Shown here piece by piece: positions 48,093 through 59,987 of a stretch of DNA of 64,000 bases (within the stretch, counting starts at the first letter, position 1; each line of letters starts with the position of its first letter). The DNA is from Phlebiopsis flavidoalba. Taxonomy: Eukaryota > Basidiomycota > Agaricomycetes > Polyporales > Phanerochaetaceae. The notes under the pieces are model-generated. The model worked only from the letters and a program-made list of their open reading frames with translations, was not told the origin of the DNA and did not search any database. Location: contig JAOCPU010000022.1 in NCBI GenBank assembly GCA_035772785.1, positions 186,001-250,000 on the forward strand. Reading direction: 5' to 3'. The position numbers were made by a program, and so were the translations under genes.

Positions 48093-49790
48093 ATGACGCA
48101 GGCGTTGCCTTTAAATTGCCGTGGATCTCCCACTCCCTGGAACCAAGGGAGCCCCGAAGAAGTTCAAAGGACACTTCACTCAAGTCGACGACGATTTCGT
48201 TCGTTATTACGAGCGATTGTGCCGCAAATACAATGTTACTCTCGACAGCGAAAAAGTGGAGAATATCACTCAGTACTGTTCGCGAGAGGTACGCGAATTT
48301 ATGGAGGGGCTAGGAAGCTATGCCAATCGAGCATGGGCGACCTTCAAAGAAGACCTCCGAAAGTACTACGAAGCGGACCGAGATAGCAAAAGGTACAAAG
48401 TTGCGGGACCTCGAGAAGTATGTCCTTCGAATGAGAAAGAAGCCCGTCCCCAAACATGGCAGCCTGGGTAAAATACAGTCGGGGCTTTATCAGAATTGGA
48501 GGATGGCTGCGGACGGAGAACAAGCTCACTGACCAGGAGTTCAATCTGTACTTCTGGAAAGGCATTCCGAAGCAGTTTCGAACGAGGCTAGAAGGACGGC
48601 TGATGAGTCAGGACCCAGACCATGATCTTTCTACACCCTTTCCGGCAGAAGACATAAATAAGGCGGCAGAATCCCTCTTAAAGCGAGATCGCTTTGACAA
48701 CGACAGGCTTCCGTCGGACCTGGATACATCGGGACGATGAGGAGTCCGGTCAGCGTGGTCATGGGAGGAAGATAGCTCCGACACCTCTGACAGCGACAGT
48801 GACAACTCGTTTCGCGAAAAACGAACGAGTCGAGAGACCTAAGCTGAACAAGCCCAAGGAGCCTAGGCCCAGCAAGCGGGTGAGCTTTCGTACTGAGCGA
48901 ACCAGCAAGGACGAAACCATTGTGAGTGATTCTGAAGACGACGGGCCTACACGCAAGCAGAAGCATACGGTCACGCGCTGCGGGCCGGAACCCCCCTAGT
49001 CCACCACAGCCGGCCGGGCTGGGGGGAGTAGCAACGGACTCGATGGAAGACATTGTGAACAGAATGAGCCAGTTGTCATTAGACGACCCAGCCTACTCAA
49101 CACTTTACTTCCAGGCACTTAGTCGATACCCCCAGCTAGAGAAGTTGGTCCTGCGCCCACGCCGTGCCTCCGTGTCCAACGCCCGGGTTTTCGATAGGCA
49201 ACCTCCTCCTCATCTCGGCTCCGGCTCGTGTGGGAACACCCATGACCGGACGAGACGAACGCAGTGTTATGCATGTGGAAGTACGGGCCATACCATGGCC
49301 ATGTGCCAAGCCATGCAAGAGCTAATTAGTCAAGGACTCGCCCAGAAGAACGAATTTGGGAGGTATTCACTCAAAGATGGGTCGCTCATTCGGCGCCAGC
49401 CCAACGAGACCTTGGTACAGGCAGTGCGCCGTCTGGCCACCCCACAATCGAACTACATTGCCCTTGATCATGTCGCCGCGCATGACCAAAGAGGATCGAG
49501 AGGTTTATCATACCGTGTTCGAGGGCCTGGGAAGGCACGAAGATCAGAACTCAACCGACGACGAGAGTGATCAGGACCAGTCAGCCTCTATACTCGCCGC
49601 CCAACGAACCTCCAAATCCACCACCTCGGCAAGAAAAGATAAGATGGATTCCTATCCTAAAGAAAATCCATCCCCGAAAGGCCTGGGAATCCCGCCGAAA
49701 GGAGAAGGAGAACGACAAGGAAAAGGAAAACGTACCGGCTGGACGATCAGCAATTCCTACTTACTCCTCCCCCGTTGACCATTGACGACG
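48093..49790 (+). CDS. gag: Gag region with CCHC zinc knuckle
   Basis: Capsid/nucleocapsid part of the Ty3 element, which packages element RNA into cytoplasmic particles. The first ATG is at 48093; after a shift the capsid-like frame runs GHFTQVDDDFVRYYERLCRK, FMEGLGSYANRAWATFKEDL and GWLRTENKLTDQEFNLYFWK with GIPKQFRTRLEGRL (to about 48605). A charged linker follows, then the nucleocapsid knuckle CYACGSTGHTMAMC (C-x2-C-x4-H-x4-C, 49265-49306) and NEFGRYSLKDGSLIRRQP. The acidic segment EVYHTVFEGLGRHEDQNSTD leads towards the protease. Four or more frame changes. No stop or programmed-shift signal clearly separates gag from pol, so a single polyprotein is likely. Confidence 0.85.
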
Positions 49791-50635
49791 ACGCCATCAT
49801 GGAGGACCTGACGCGACCCACCGCGGATAAGAACAGAGACAAACCGGCGGCGGGCTCATCCTCGAAGCCCGACCATCCCAGGGCATCCCTCAAGGAGACC
49901 CATGATGGGGAGGCAACTCGTAATATACGACGATCCGAACTACAGGCGCACGTGAGCCCCCGCAACATGCTGGACAAAGTACTAAATACACCAATCACCT
50001 TAGCGGTAGGGGAACTCTTAGCTGTATCTCGAGAAATGTCGCAGCAAGTCCAAGACGTCATTCGGCCCAAAACAATCAAAGCCCTGGACCCCATGGACGC
50101 GCCAGCAAAGGTACACCTGGGAACAGTCCCCGCCCGACACCGGTGGACGACCTTTAGTGGCGTCAGCAACCTTCCTGCCAAGGACTCGAGGACAGCTCAT
50201 CAAAGTTCGAATGGAGTGTGACGGAGTACCAATTACTGCTATCATCGACACTGGCTCACAACTGAATATAGCCCACAAAAAGATCTGGCAAAATGTGCTT
50301 ACCCGGCCATGGACATTACTCGCCGAATCGTTATGAACGATGCGAACGGAGGAGAAGGAGTCCTTCACGGATTCATTCCTGAAGTTCCATTAACCTGCGG
50401 AAGTGTCGTTACATCAGCAAACGTTTACGTCGGACAACAAGCGCCATTTGATCTACTGCTAGGGGAGACCCTGGCAGCGCGGAAACTTTGTGTCAATCGA
50501 TGAACGCGTGGATGGTACCTACCTTCTATTCAAAGACAAACATCTGAACGTTCGTTTTGAGATGCTCGCCACACCAGATAGAGATTTGGACCCAGCCGTA
50601 GCAGACTACATCGGACAAACGCATCGGGCGCCGCA
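49791..50635 (+). CDS. Aspartic protease region of the Ty3 polyprotein
   Basis: The run-in NMLDKVLNTPITLAVGELLA with VSREMSQQVQDVIRPKTIK (49.97-50.08 kb) precedes a retropepsin-like domain. The active site is AIIDTGSQLNIAHKKIW with DTG at 50247-50255. The second landmark is FDLLLGRPWQ-like text near 50450-50475, split by a shift. After it come VDGTYLLFKDKHLNVRFEML and DLDPAVADYIGQTHR. The enzyme would cleave the gag-pol precursor inside the particle. The frame shifts near 50220 and 50490. Confidence 0.85.
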
Positions 50636-53190
50636 GCTATGCTTTGTCAGACGGGCTCTAGCGTACAGGAGTTGGAATACGAACCTCAGCGCCGTCTCCG
50701 ACAGATGCTTGAACGAGCAGCACAAGATAGCGGCAACCACCCGCAAGCCCGGGATGCGTACATGCCCGTGGTAAACAGTGGAGCCGGAACTACCAGCAGC
50801 CTATCCGACAGCGAGATGGATGACAACTGGGGAGCGATATCAACTAGGGAATCCGAGACGGGGAAAGGAAGCCCGAAATGCGAAGAAACTCACGGAGCCG
50901 GCACCGCCTGCGATTCCTCCGAAACCACAGGCTCCGGCAAACCCGAACTGTTCAACGGACTGCGCCTGGCGCGAATAGCCGTTGATGACCGACGAAATCG
51001 AAAGTTGCAGGAGGCCTTCTCAAACCTGCAAACACAGGAAAAATACGACGCGCAGCCGCCGGGTCAGTATCTTCGGGATGTGGAGCTCATCGTAAAGGAC
51101 CATGAGCAGGCCATCAATTTTACCACCCAGCTGTACGAAATGGCTCAGGGACATCAACATGCGGACGAGGAGGAACGAGTAAGCACCTTCTACGTTTACA
51201 CAAACCAAGCTGAGCGGGACGCGGCAGAGGCGTTGGTCCTGTTACGAAGGAATAAGCTCCAAAGAAAGAGGGCAGCGTCACTAACCGAAGAATCGGCACC
51301 TATCAAGCAGCAAAGGAAGCAGGCCGAGTCCGAAGAACGACAACTGGCCGTCATATCCACCCTGCGCCGAGAGCTTGAACACATACATTTGCGACGCGTG
51401 GAGAATCAGATCAGTACGGAGCAGGCGGAGGAGAGGAGCGGCAACGGGCCTGGACGGAATTTGTGCACCAAACCTCACGCATCTTTAAAGCGGAGCACGA
51501 GGATGGGCAGGCCATGTGTTTCTATACGAACGAAGCACCAGGCACTGACCCATCAGCAGAATCCAGCCAAGCCAAGCCGCTACAAACCCGTCACCAGAAG
51601 AAGTCATTCAGGAACTGAAGGAGGCGTACCGAAGAGACCGTAACATTCTACGGCAGCATCTTAAGCGTGATCTTCTGGAAATACAGGTGCAGGAGAGTCA
51701 AGGATACTACAAGGGGCACGAGATTTGGCTTACCCCGGGAAGTTTTGGACATGGACCGTGTAGAAGGACGCTACGAGAGGGATTGCGAAAAATTAAAGAA
51801 AAGGTTGGACGAACGGATTAAGGAGCAAACTCAGCGCCGAGACCAACACGACTGGGAAACGATGCAAGCGAACGCAGCCCGAGGCACCTTCGTAGAAGAC
51901 GTGACCACGGATATGGAAAGTCTGTGCAAAAAGCTTTCTAACGGTTCGCCATAGCCTTGCAGCCTCCGTTAGTCCGCGGAAAGCAGCAGGGACTGCGACT
52001 GCGTGCCTTGAAGAGCCTCTTTTTCCAGTCTGCGAGAATACTACCAAAAATACCCCCACGCGGCAGAAGAAAACCCTGGGATGGCCGAAGAGTTCATTTG
52101 GGACGTGTTCACAGACGACATGTTACGAGCTCAGCGAATGGCACGGCGAGTCCGAAGGTGCACAGGGGCAACCGCCCCAGCGGGAATCAGCCGTCTTAAC
52201 AGACCTGAAGCCTGTACGCGACCAGGGCGAGCTCCATGGGTCGTTGACAGTCCGTCCTGACCACAGTCAGCCTAGGCGACGGTGCGCCCACAGATATGGT
52301 TCTATTTACAAGATTTCTACACCACAGACCCATCCAAGTAACGTCTTTCCGGAGTCGACGAGATCGAACGCCCAAGACCTGAACGAATCATCGGAGGAAA
52401 CCTGTCGAAGGAGCGTCAGCTGCGCCTTGCGAATCAGGAACGACGCACGAGGGCGGCGGATCAGGAACGGGAGCTTCAAGAAGCCCTGGCCCACAAATAC
52501 TGCCACTTATCGGAAATGGCGCAGAGAGGGGGAATTTGACAATTGGCCGTCCTGGAAAGTCCTGTCCCTCCAGCGACAAATCGCGCGATTACAGTTCGAG
52601 AAAGGACTCGCTGCCTTCGTCCGTGCTAAGGAGGACGTACGCTGGGCCAGTCGCCTCAGGCAAGCGTTTTGCGGACGAAGTCTATTGGCGGCACCGGGCC
52701 TTGAAAGCCGACGAGTCCACCGAACATAGGGGCTCAGAACACGGGAGCGTCAATTTGGTGCTCTGTGTCTCGGATGATCTAAGAAACAAAAGAATAGGGG
52801 AAGATAAGCCAGCCTCGGGCGCGAACAAGCCGAGGGGACCGTCGGGAGGAGCAGGAACGACATGGCGATCGAGTATGCACAACAAAAGAATGACGACGCT
52901 GCCAAGGCACGACGCGCAAGCACAACGAGGTGCACCTCTAGCGGAACGCAACCATAACCTTTGCACAAAGCCATGGGTGCCAACAAGGAAAAGACCAGTG
53001 ATGCGACGCACGTTTGAGCCAGCCGGTAAAGCGGGAGCACAGCCTGACACGAGGCTACGAGGGCGTTCTGGGACAGAGCCAGTGGGCCACGCAAGCAGGT
53101 GGCGTAAGCCAGCCAAATGCCTAGGCTGCTCAGGCACTTTGCACGATCGACCCCCGCCCTCAATTTTTCCAGCAAATCGGAAGAGGCGAT
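50636..53190 (+). other. Unassigned Ty3 cargo I: charged, coiled-coil-like frames
   Basis: The largest frame (50639-51643, 334 codons) is rich in Glu, Gln, Arg and Lys with likely helical segments: RRNRKLQEAFSNLQTQEKYD, ERDAAEALVLLRRNKLQRKR and LAVISTLRRELEHIHLRRVE. Further frames continue to about 51952 (ERDCEKLKKRLDERIKEQTQ) and 52536-53192 (218 codons, basic, Pro/Arg-rich). Part of the second half echoes the first: NLCTKPHA near 51460 and NLCTKPWV near 52955, perhaps an internal duplication. No enzyme motif is seen. This would normally be the short spacer between protease and RT. Confidence 0.6.
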
Positions 53191-53343
53191 AAGCTGTACG
53201 CTGACGCGTCCTCAGGACGAGGGAAGGCCACGCACGCCTGCAAAACAGGATTTAAGAGTCGAAGGCAGAACGACGCTCACCTGGGAGTGTCCCTTTGTCC
53301 CGTCTGCTTTACTGCTCAAGATCAGTCGCACCCTCAAGTCAAC

Positions 53344-54092
53344 ATGTCGGAAGGATACTCACGTATCTTCTTCAACTTCAACATCCCGGACGCTCCCAAC
53401 ATTGTACTCACGGCACCCGAACGGATCCGACGGCGCCATCTCCGCCCAGCTCAACCTCCTGCGCGCCAGGGCCTTCATTACCTACGGCGAACCATGCTAC
53501 ATTAACGTTCGTCGTTTCGGCACCCTAATTCTAATCCCTCTTGTTTTCAGCAGACCGAATCGAGTCAACGACGAGAATCCTCGCACTCACCCCATGCATG
53601 TCGGGACCTGTACGAAAGAAGCCGCCTGGCAGTCGTCGGTATCCCCTGGGACGATGACGCAATGCCGTTTGAAGTTGAAGTTCGTTCCGCGAATTTCTTT
53701 TCGCCGGGGCGACGGGAGGAGACATGCGACCTCCCACCTGGAGCCTCCTTCGGGGTATTGAGAAATCTTGGAGACGATTCCGCTCTCCGCCTGCTCCACA
53801 CTCGGGAATTCTGACAGACGAAGCAGCAAAGGCTCTCCTGCGAGCCTTGAACAGACGTGTACGCCCTGTTTCTGACGACGATGATACACTTGCAAGGCTG
53901 TTTGGAGACCCTGACGAGGACGATGAGAACTCGGTATGTATCAACTTCGACGATGTGGTACATGTCTCTCACCTTACCATGTTGGCACAGTCCCACGGCA
54001 CTACTCCCGTGACTGACGACGCCGAATCCCACAACAACGAGAAGGACGAAGACGAACCTTACCAAGGACCGTTGCGAATGGGGCGAACATGA
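53344..54092 (+). CDS. Unassigned Ty3 cargo II: candidate spliced ORF
   Basis: Opens at an ATG with A at -3 (MSEGYSRIFFNFNIPDAPNI), shifts once, then runs DGAISAQLNLLRARAFITYG and EPCYIN to a candidate intron at 53507-53550. That intron begins GTTCGT, contains CTAATTCTAAT and ends TTGTTTTCAG (44 nt). Joining in phase 0 gives QTESSQRRESSHSPHACRDL, AVVGIPWDDDAMPFEVEV and DLPPGASFGVLRNLGDDSAL. A further shift near 53810 leads into EAAKALLRALNRRVRPVSDD, then an acidic tail to a stop at 54092. The function is unknown. The intron call rests on the splice-like signals and the restored frame; the donor is weak. Confidence 0.45.
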
Positions 54093-55869
54093 GGGAACGT
54101 GACGCTTGCGTAATTCATAACGATGTAGGCGCCTCGCCCACCAGGTACGAGCCTTATTCGGACACACCCATCGTGGCGCTGATGCCATCAAGCTCTCAAC
54201 GCAGCCCACCGCACTCTCCTACCACCTTCCCTGATGATACATTCAGCATTTCTTCCACCCCTTCTGCTAGCTCTGACTTGGATTGCCCTGTTGACCCCAG
54301 ACTCCGACATCGCCCAGCAGCGTCTGAAGCTCTCAGCGACTACCATGCATGGATGAAGAAGCGACGTGAGGGGGATGAACCCCCTGCCCATCTCGACCAG
54401 GTAGTACGCACCATCGACGCCACGGTTTGCATCGTAGAAGACCGCAATGCAACGTTCTCACGAGAATCGTTGCCCCGTTGCCTGTCGCGCCGGTCAAGAC
54501 CGAGTCCGAGCCCACCCACGCTAGCCGCCGCCAGAACAATGCAGCGAGGATGGGGTTTGGGTGTTCGCCCCAACAGCCTCTTACCGAGGTAGAGGCGAGA
54601 TAGCCGAGTCAGCCCCAGACACGGTGAGCCCACAAGCCTACCTTGAACGCGCCCAGAGCCCGTTTCAAATCAGTTACTGCAAGCCGAAGGCCCAGGTCGC
54701 TCCGCCTGCGCCGGTCTCTACGCAGCTTCGTGCAGAGGCACCAGTCTTCGTCCCCCGTGCTGCTGCTCCCCGAACTTCTGCTACCGCCACCAAGGATCCT
54801 CGGGCTCGTCCCGCGCCGCATCCCAGTTGCCGCCTCGCCTTCCCATGACTCTGCGGTCGACGAATTTCTGACCAACTGGTTCAACAGCCTCGAACGACCC
54901 CGGGACTTCGTTGAACAGCCGTGCTGACTCGTTAGCCGGGCCTGACTTCGTTTTTTCTCTCGTGACTCGTCTGAAGAAACGGTGCGTTCAGTGTCCACCG
55001 GTGATACCGTCAGCCCGTACTCAGTAAACCTCACGCAGCAAGACGTTAAGTCGGCTGGACCCAAGCCCAGCCTGGTCGCCGACAGGTCGCCCGCCCACCC
55101 ACGCCTATGCCGCACACATACTTCACTCGGACTTTTGACGATCTTTCGCCGTCCTTTCGCGACACTCTTGGAGACCCCACCGCGCAGAGTCCTTCCGTCC
55201 GGCATGGTCCCCTCCTCCCCGAGCCTCGCGACCGGTGTCCTTTTGATCCTCTAGGTCTCCCCCTTCCAGCTCCTTTCGCGACACCAGCCGTCCTTCCCCA
55301 CATATTGGCTATACTCCCTACCCAATGCGATCCACGCCCGACCTCCAAACTCCCTTGTTCGTCACCCCGACCCTCGTTACGCGACCATGCAGCAAGCCCA
55401 GACTGGGCACGTGCGTGCCCAGGATTTGGCCGGCATGGTCAACCAGCGCACTGGTTTCCTCCGCATGCACGACTTGGAGTTTGAAGCCGCCCACGACGCC
55501 GGCCTTCAAAGGGTTTCTCGACTTTCGTCGTCAAGATTCCACGCCGAGAGGGGCTCTGCCGGCTTCGAAGTTCTCTTTTCCATATCCCGACAACTACGGT
55601 AACCCGTTTCTGTTCCCTACCGAGATCCAAATGCGTCTTCGCCAGTGCTACCACTTTTGGACCGAACGTAACGCTTCGGGCCGACACAAACACGACGACT
55701 TGCCCGCCTGCCCATGTCCTGCACTTTCGGACCCGGCGCGGCGATGAAGCAAATGTACGACGGACCATGCGCGACGCTGGCCGAAGGCTGGGTACCGAAG
55801 GCACGTATCCCCGCCTCCAGGCAACGCGTGCGTCCAGTCCTCGCTTTTTGCCTCTAACCGCTCTCACCC
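54093..55869 (+). other. Unassigned Ty3 cargo III: Pro/Ser/Arg-rich frames
   Basis: Frames at 54089-54592 (SSQRSPPHSPTTFPDDTFSI, ASEALSDYHAWMKKRREGDE), 54561-54926 (TKDPRARPAPHPSCRLAF, then AVDEFLTNWFNSLERPRDFV) and 55107-55743 (MPHTYFTRTFDDLSPSFRDT, QTGHVRAQDLAGMVNQRTGF, SFPYPDNYGNPFLFPTEIQM) are protein-like and on the element's strand. Low-complexity Pro/Arg text makes family calls unsafe. They may be one continuous protein with shifts. Confidence 0.45.
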
Positions 55870-56424
55870 TGCAAACCTTAGTCGTCCCGCCCCGCATGGC
55901 GTGCGATTAGGTTTCCCGCACCCGGCGGCACGCGAGCGGTCACTGTATGTTCCATCTTATCGGACGTTCCATCCTTCCTAATACCTTTTGTTTCAGAAAA
56001 CACTTTCTCCATTCGTTACCCGGTGACGATTCTTTCCTGCTGTCTGGCCCTGTCCTCTTAAGCGTCGCGCGTTTGTTGCGCGATGGGTCCTTGGTCTCCC
56101 GCGTTTTCTTTCCTTTCATGAAACCTGTTCTCTACCCCTAACCGTAATTGTAGGCCGCGCTAGTATCGGCTTTGGTATTGAGTTAGTTTCCATTACTCCC
56201 CCTTTCCCTGTCCGTCTCCCCCTAATTAACACTGTTGTGGTTTTTTTAGTAAGTACTAGTAGTTTACACCACCCCCACTCCGCTGCTTCGTGCCTCCCGT
56301 CTCCCTATGTGTGTGCCAGGTTCGCTTCCCTAGTTGTAAACCCCCCCACTTCGCCCCTCTTGCCCTGTCTCCCGTCGACATTTTGTCTCTCCCCTGCCCT
56401 TTCCTCTCTGGCCGCCTCGGGTAG
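55870..56424 (+). other. Pyrimidine-rich stretch before the RT module
   Basis: About 550 bp strongly biased to C and T on the plus strand, with no convincing coding frame (stops in relay) and many CTCCC/TTTCC runs. It contains a TTTTTTTAGTAAGTACTAG segment near 56241. It resembles a fungal promoter or leader more than polyprotein. It could be an internal promoter, an untranslated spacer or the scar of a nested insertion. Confidence 0.4.
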
Positions 56425-57905
56425 ATGTGTCTCTGTCGCGTACTGTCGCAAGAGTTCCAATATCACCGCAGCTTTTCAAGCCGTCCTCCTCAGCTTTTCC
56501 GTGCGATGATGACAGCGACCCACCGTGGGTCGGGTTTATTGCCGTTCCGGACGACGATGGCGACGGCCGTGTCATCCTCGACAACTCGGCCTTCTGGGTC
56601 TCCCGCGCTATGGATGAAGAATTGGAAGACCCTCTCGACGATGAGGACATCGTTTTTTGTGTGGAGGGAGGGGAAATCGTGTCAGCAGCAAAGCCAAAAG
56701 TTCTCACCATGTACAAGCGAGTGGATAAGAAGGTTAAAAAACCGGGTACCGGCGGTATTTCCAGAATCCGCCCGCGTACAGCGGCGTTTCCCAGAAAATC
56801 CTCTCGATAGCTTGAGTAAGCTGCCGACGTGCCCGCCAACCTTCAAAGAAAACGGACGACTAACGAAAGAAAGGCTGGATGAGATGAGACTGAACACAGA
56901 AGGATTCCTGTGGCCGGAAGAAGAGAAAACTTTTCAGCCACATACTGCAAATTCATCAGGACACGTTCGTCTTCGAAGACCATCAGCGAGGATCGTTTCG
57001 TGAAGACTATTTCTCGCCGTATGTCATTCCCGTCGTTCCCCATATCCCGTGGGCCTTTACCAACATACCAATCCCCCCGGGCATCAAGGACAAGGGTAGT
57101 AGAGTTGCTAAAGGAAAAGATGAGTGCGGGGGTGTACGAGCCAAGTCAGTCCTCTTACCGATCGCGATGGTTCTGCGTGCTCAAGAAAAATGGAAAACTA
57201 CGCATAGTTCATGATTTGCAACCCTTGAACAAAATAACCATTCGCGATGCAGGTCTACCCCCAAACCTGGACGGGTTCGTTGAGCCATTTGCGGGCCGAC
57301 AGTGCTACACGGTGTTCGATCTATACTGGGGCTTCGATGCGCGAAAGGTAGACGTCGCCAGTCGCGATCTCACGGCCTTCCTGACACCCTTAGGTCTGTT
57401 GCGAATTACCTCCTTACCCACCGGATTCACGAACTCCCCGGCCGAATTTCAGGCATGCATGTCATTCATCCTACAAGACGAAATTCCGACAGTGGCAGAC
57501 ATATTCATTGATGATCTACCTATCAAGGGACCGACAAGCCAGTATCTAGACAGCGAAGGAATACCCGAGACCATACCAGGAAACAAGGGAATCCGTCGCT
57601 TTATCTGGGAACACGCCAACGATGTGCATCGAATCATGCATCGCGTAGGACATGCCGGAGGGACGTTCGCGCCCGGAAAAGTACAGATGCACGACCAAAA
57701 TGTTATGATAGTCGGCCAGAAGTGCACACCGGAAGGGCGACTCCCAGATGCTCAAAAGATTGACAAAATCCTGCAGTGGCCGCCCCTCAAAACAGTCAAA
57801 GACGTAAGGGGATTCCTGGGATTGTGCGGAACCGTGAGAATTTGGATTCAAAAATTACTCTGCGAAAGCCCGACCACTCACCGAGCTCGTACGACAAGAC
57901 ACTGA
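56425..57905 (+). CDS. pol: Reverse transcriptase of the Ty3 element
   Basis: Pre-RT linker: ILDNSAFWVSRAMDEELEDP, VLTMYKRVDKKVK and GRLTKERLDEMRLNTEGFLW. The RT core is open from 56910 to 57905: VVELLKEKMSAGVYEPSQSS, RWFCVLKKNGKLRIVHDLQP, CYTVFDLYWGFDARKVDVAS, LRITSLPTGFTNSPAEFQAC. The catalytic box is FIDD at 57504-57515 inside VADIFIDDLPIKGP. Thumb-side landmarks are VMIVGQKCTPEGRLPDAQKI and VRGFLGLCGTVRIWI. It copies element RNA to DNA in the particle. A shift occurs near 57850. FIDD stands where many Ty3 RTs have Y(V/I/L)DD. Confidence 0.95.
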
Positions 57906-58560
57906 GTTTGAGTGGGATGACCGCCGTGAAGAAGCATTCAGAACCCTGAAACGAGCCATCACTACGGCACCCGCACTGCGGCCAATAGACTATCAATCGG
58001 AAAAGCCGGTGGTATTGGCCGTGGACTCCAGTTACATCGCGGCAGGATTCATTTTGTCACAATACGACGAAAACGACCGGAAAAGGCCTGCGCGTTATGG
58101 GTCAATTCCGATGAACGAGCGAGAGGCCCGGTACTCACAACCCAAGCTGGAGCTGTATGGCCTGTTTCGCGCCCTTAGGGCCTATCGGCTTTACTTGATT
58201 GGGGTTAGGCACCTTCAGGTCGAGGTAGATGCGAAATACATTCGAGGCATGTTGAACGATCCTGACCTACAGCCAAACGCAACAATCAATCGCTGGATTC
58301 AAGGCTACTACTTTTCGACTTCGAACTGATCCACGTACCGGCAGAACGCCACCGCGGACCAGACGCGTTGTCTCGCCGAGAACCAAATGATGACGAGCCG
58401 GAGGCCGAGGACGACGACTGGCTGGATGACATTGCCCTGATAGTCAAAACCTCGAAGACGCGACCCCTAGTGGCGAGCGCATCCATTCCACCTGACGAGG
58501 ATCAGACAACGGGCTCCGAACCTAGGACTGGCCAGCCGGAAAACTCCTCTCAGCAAGCAA
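57906..58560 (+). CDS. pol: RNase H region of the Ty3 element
   Basis: VVLAVDSSYIAAGFILSQYD (about 58010-58068) carries the first catalytic Asp. ARYGSIPMNEREARYSQPKL, ELYGLFRALRAYRLYLIGV and VEVDAKYIRGMLNDPDLQPN give the Glu and second Asp. ATINRWIQG, then (shifted) FDFELIHVPAERHRGPDALS with RREPND, closes the domain before an acidic linker. It removes the RNA strand during reverse transcription. Confidence 0.93.
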
Positions 58561-59916
58561 GACCAGACCATGATCGAAATTTACCTGTTCCTGACCGAGC
58601 TCAAGTCGCCAGAAGGTATGCAAGGGCTAGAACTTCAGCGATTCGTTGCGAAAACTAACAAGTTTTTCGTGCGCGGCAAGGCCATGTTCAAGCGCAACAA
58701 CAAACCGCCAACCGTTGAAGTGCGTGTTCCGGCCCGCGAAACGACAAGACATCCTCGTAGGGGCTCATGAGCAGCTGGGACACCGCGGAGAACAAAAAGC
58801 CACCATGCAGACCCTCCGAAATCGTTTCTACTGGCCAAACCTATGGAATGACGTCCGTGCATGCCCATGTCCGATCCTGTCACGAGTGTCAGATCCGAAG
58901 CACCCGAAAAAAGTGGAAATTCCACTCACCGTCTCCACTCCGAGCACTATCTTCACCAAAATCTACGTTGACATGATGTACATGCCGTTGGCCAAAGGAT
59001 TCAAGTATCTTATCGCAGCCCGTGACGACCTCTCGCGAGCGGCAGAAGGGCGGGCCCTGCGAAAAAGCCACCGCATCCGCTGTCGCCAAATTCCTGTGGG
59101 AAGAAGTGTTCTGTCGGTACGGGGCAGTAGGACAAATAACGACCGATAACGGACCCGAGGTTCAGGGTGCCGGTCATTCAGTTAATGGATCGATGGGGAA
59201 TCCCGCATGTCAAAATCTCGCCTTACAATTCCAAGGCAAAACGGCGTGGTTGAAAGGGGCCATTTCGTCATCCGGAGAGGCCATTATCAAAGCATGCCGC
59301 GGTTCCCCGAACAAGTGGCCAGACCATGTTCATCATGCGTTCTTCGCCGACAAGGTCACAGTTCGGCGATCCACAAACTTCTCGCCTTTCTACCTGCTCC
59401 ACGGTGTTGACCCAGTACTCCCGTTCGATTTGTCCGAAGCCTCGTTCATGGTGGATGGGTATCGCTCCGGAATGACGACTGCCGACCTTTTGGCATTACG
59501 CATCCGGCACCTAGAGAAACGACCGGAGGACTTGGCCGCCGCAGCCGAAACCCTACGCAAAGCACGATTCAAGTCTAAGGATCAATTCGAAAAAACGCTT
59601 TAGCTCCCGACTCACCTTGGAACGATACACACCCGGTTCGCTCGTGCTGGTAAGAAACAAGGAGATTGAATATTCACTGGATCGGAAGCACAAACCCCGT
59701 TACCTGGGCCCTTTCGAGGTAGAACGGCAAACCAGAGGAGGGTCGTATGTGTTGAAGGAACTCGATGGCACCATATGGCGGCAGGGTGTGGCGGCCTTCC
59801 GACTGGTCCCATACATCAGCCGAGGGGACCCTAGGCTTCAACTGATCGCGACCGACGAAGTCAGTTGTGGGAATGAAGACGACATCGGCAGTGCCGATGA
59901 CATAGATTTGGAATAA
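58561..59916 (+). CDS. pol: Integrase of the Ty3 element
   Basis: The zinc-binding N-terminal part is visible as LGHRGEQKATMQTLRNRFYW (about 58775-58834) with CHECQIR-type text near 58880. The D-D-E core: IFTKIYVDMMYMPLAKGFKY (first Asp), GQITTDNGPE (second Asp, about 59130-59160) and GVVERGHFVIR (Glu, about 59233). Downstream are NKWPDHVHHAFFADKVTVRR, FSPFYLLHGVDPVLPFDLSE and a C-terminal GPY/F-like module KHKPRYLGPFEVERQTRGGS with YVLKELDGTIWRQG, ending at the TAA at 59914. No chromodomain is visible. Shifts occur near 58745, 58900, 59060, 59165, 59240 and 59600. Confidence 0.93.
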
Positions 59917-59987
59917 AACACACCTCGTTCGCCGCGAGAGCGCAACTGGGGGACAGTTGCCAATTCAAGTGGGCCCCAGATTTCCCG

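Noticed and set aside
48093..50500. Programmed ribosomal frameshift between gag and pol
   Set aside because: Frame changes are frequent and scattered throughout the element and the host genes, so no single one can be singled out as programmed.
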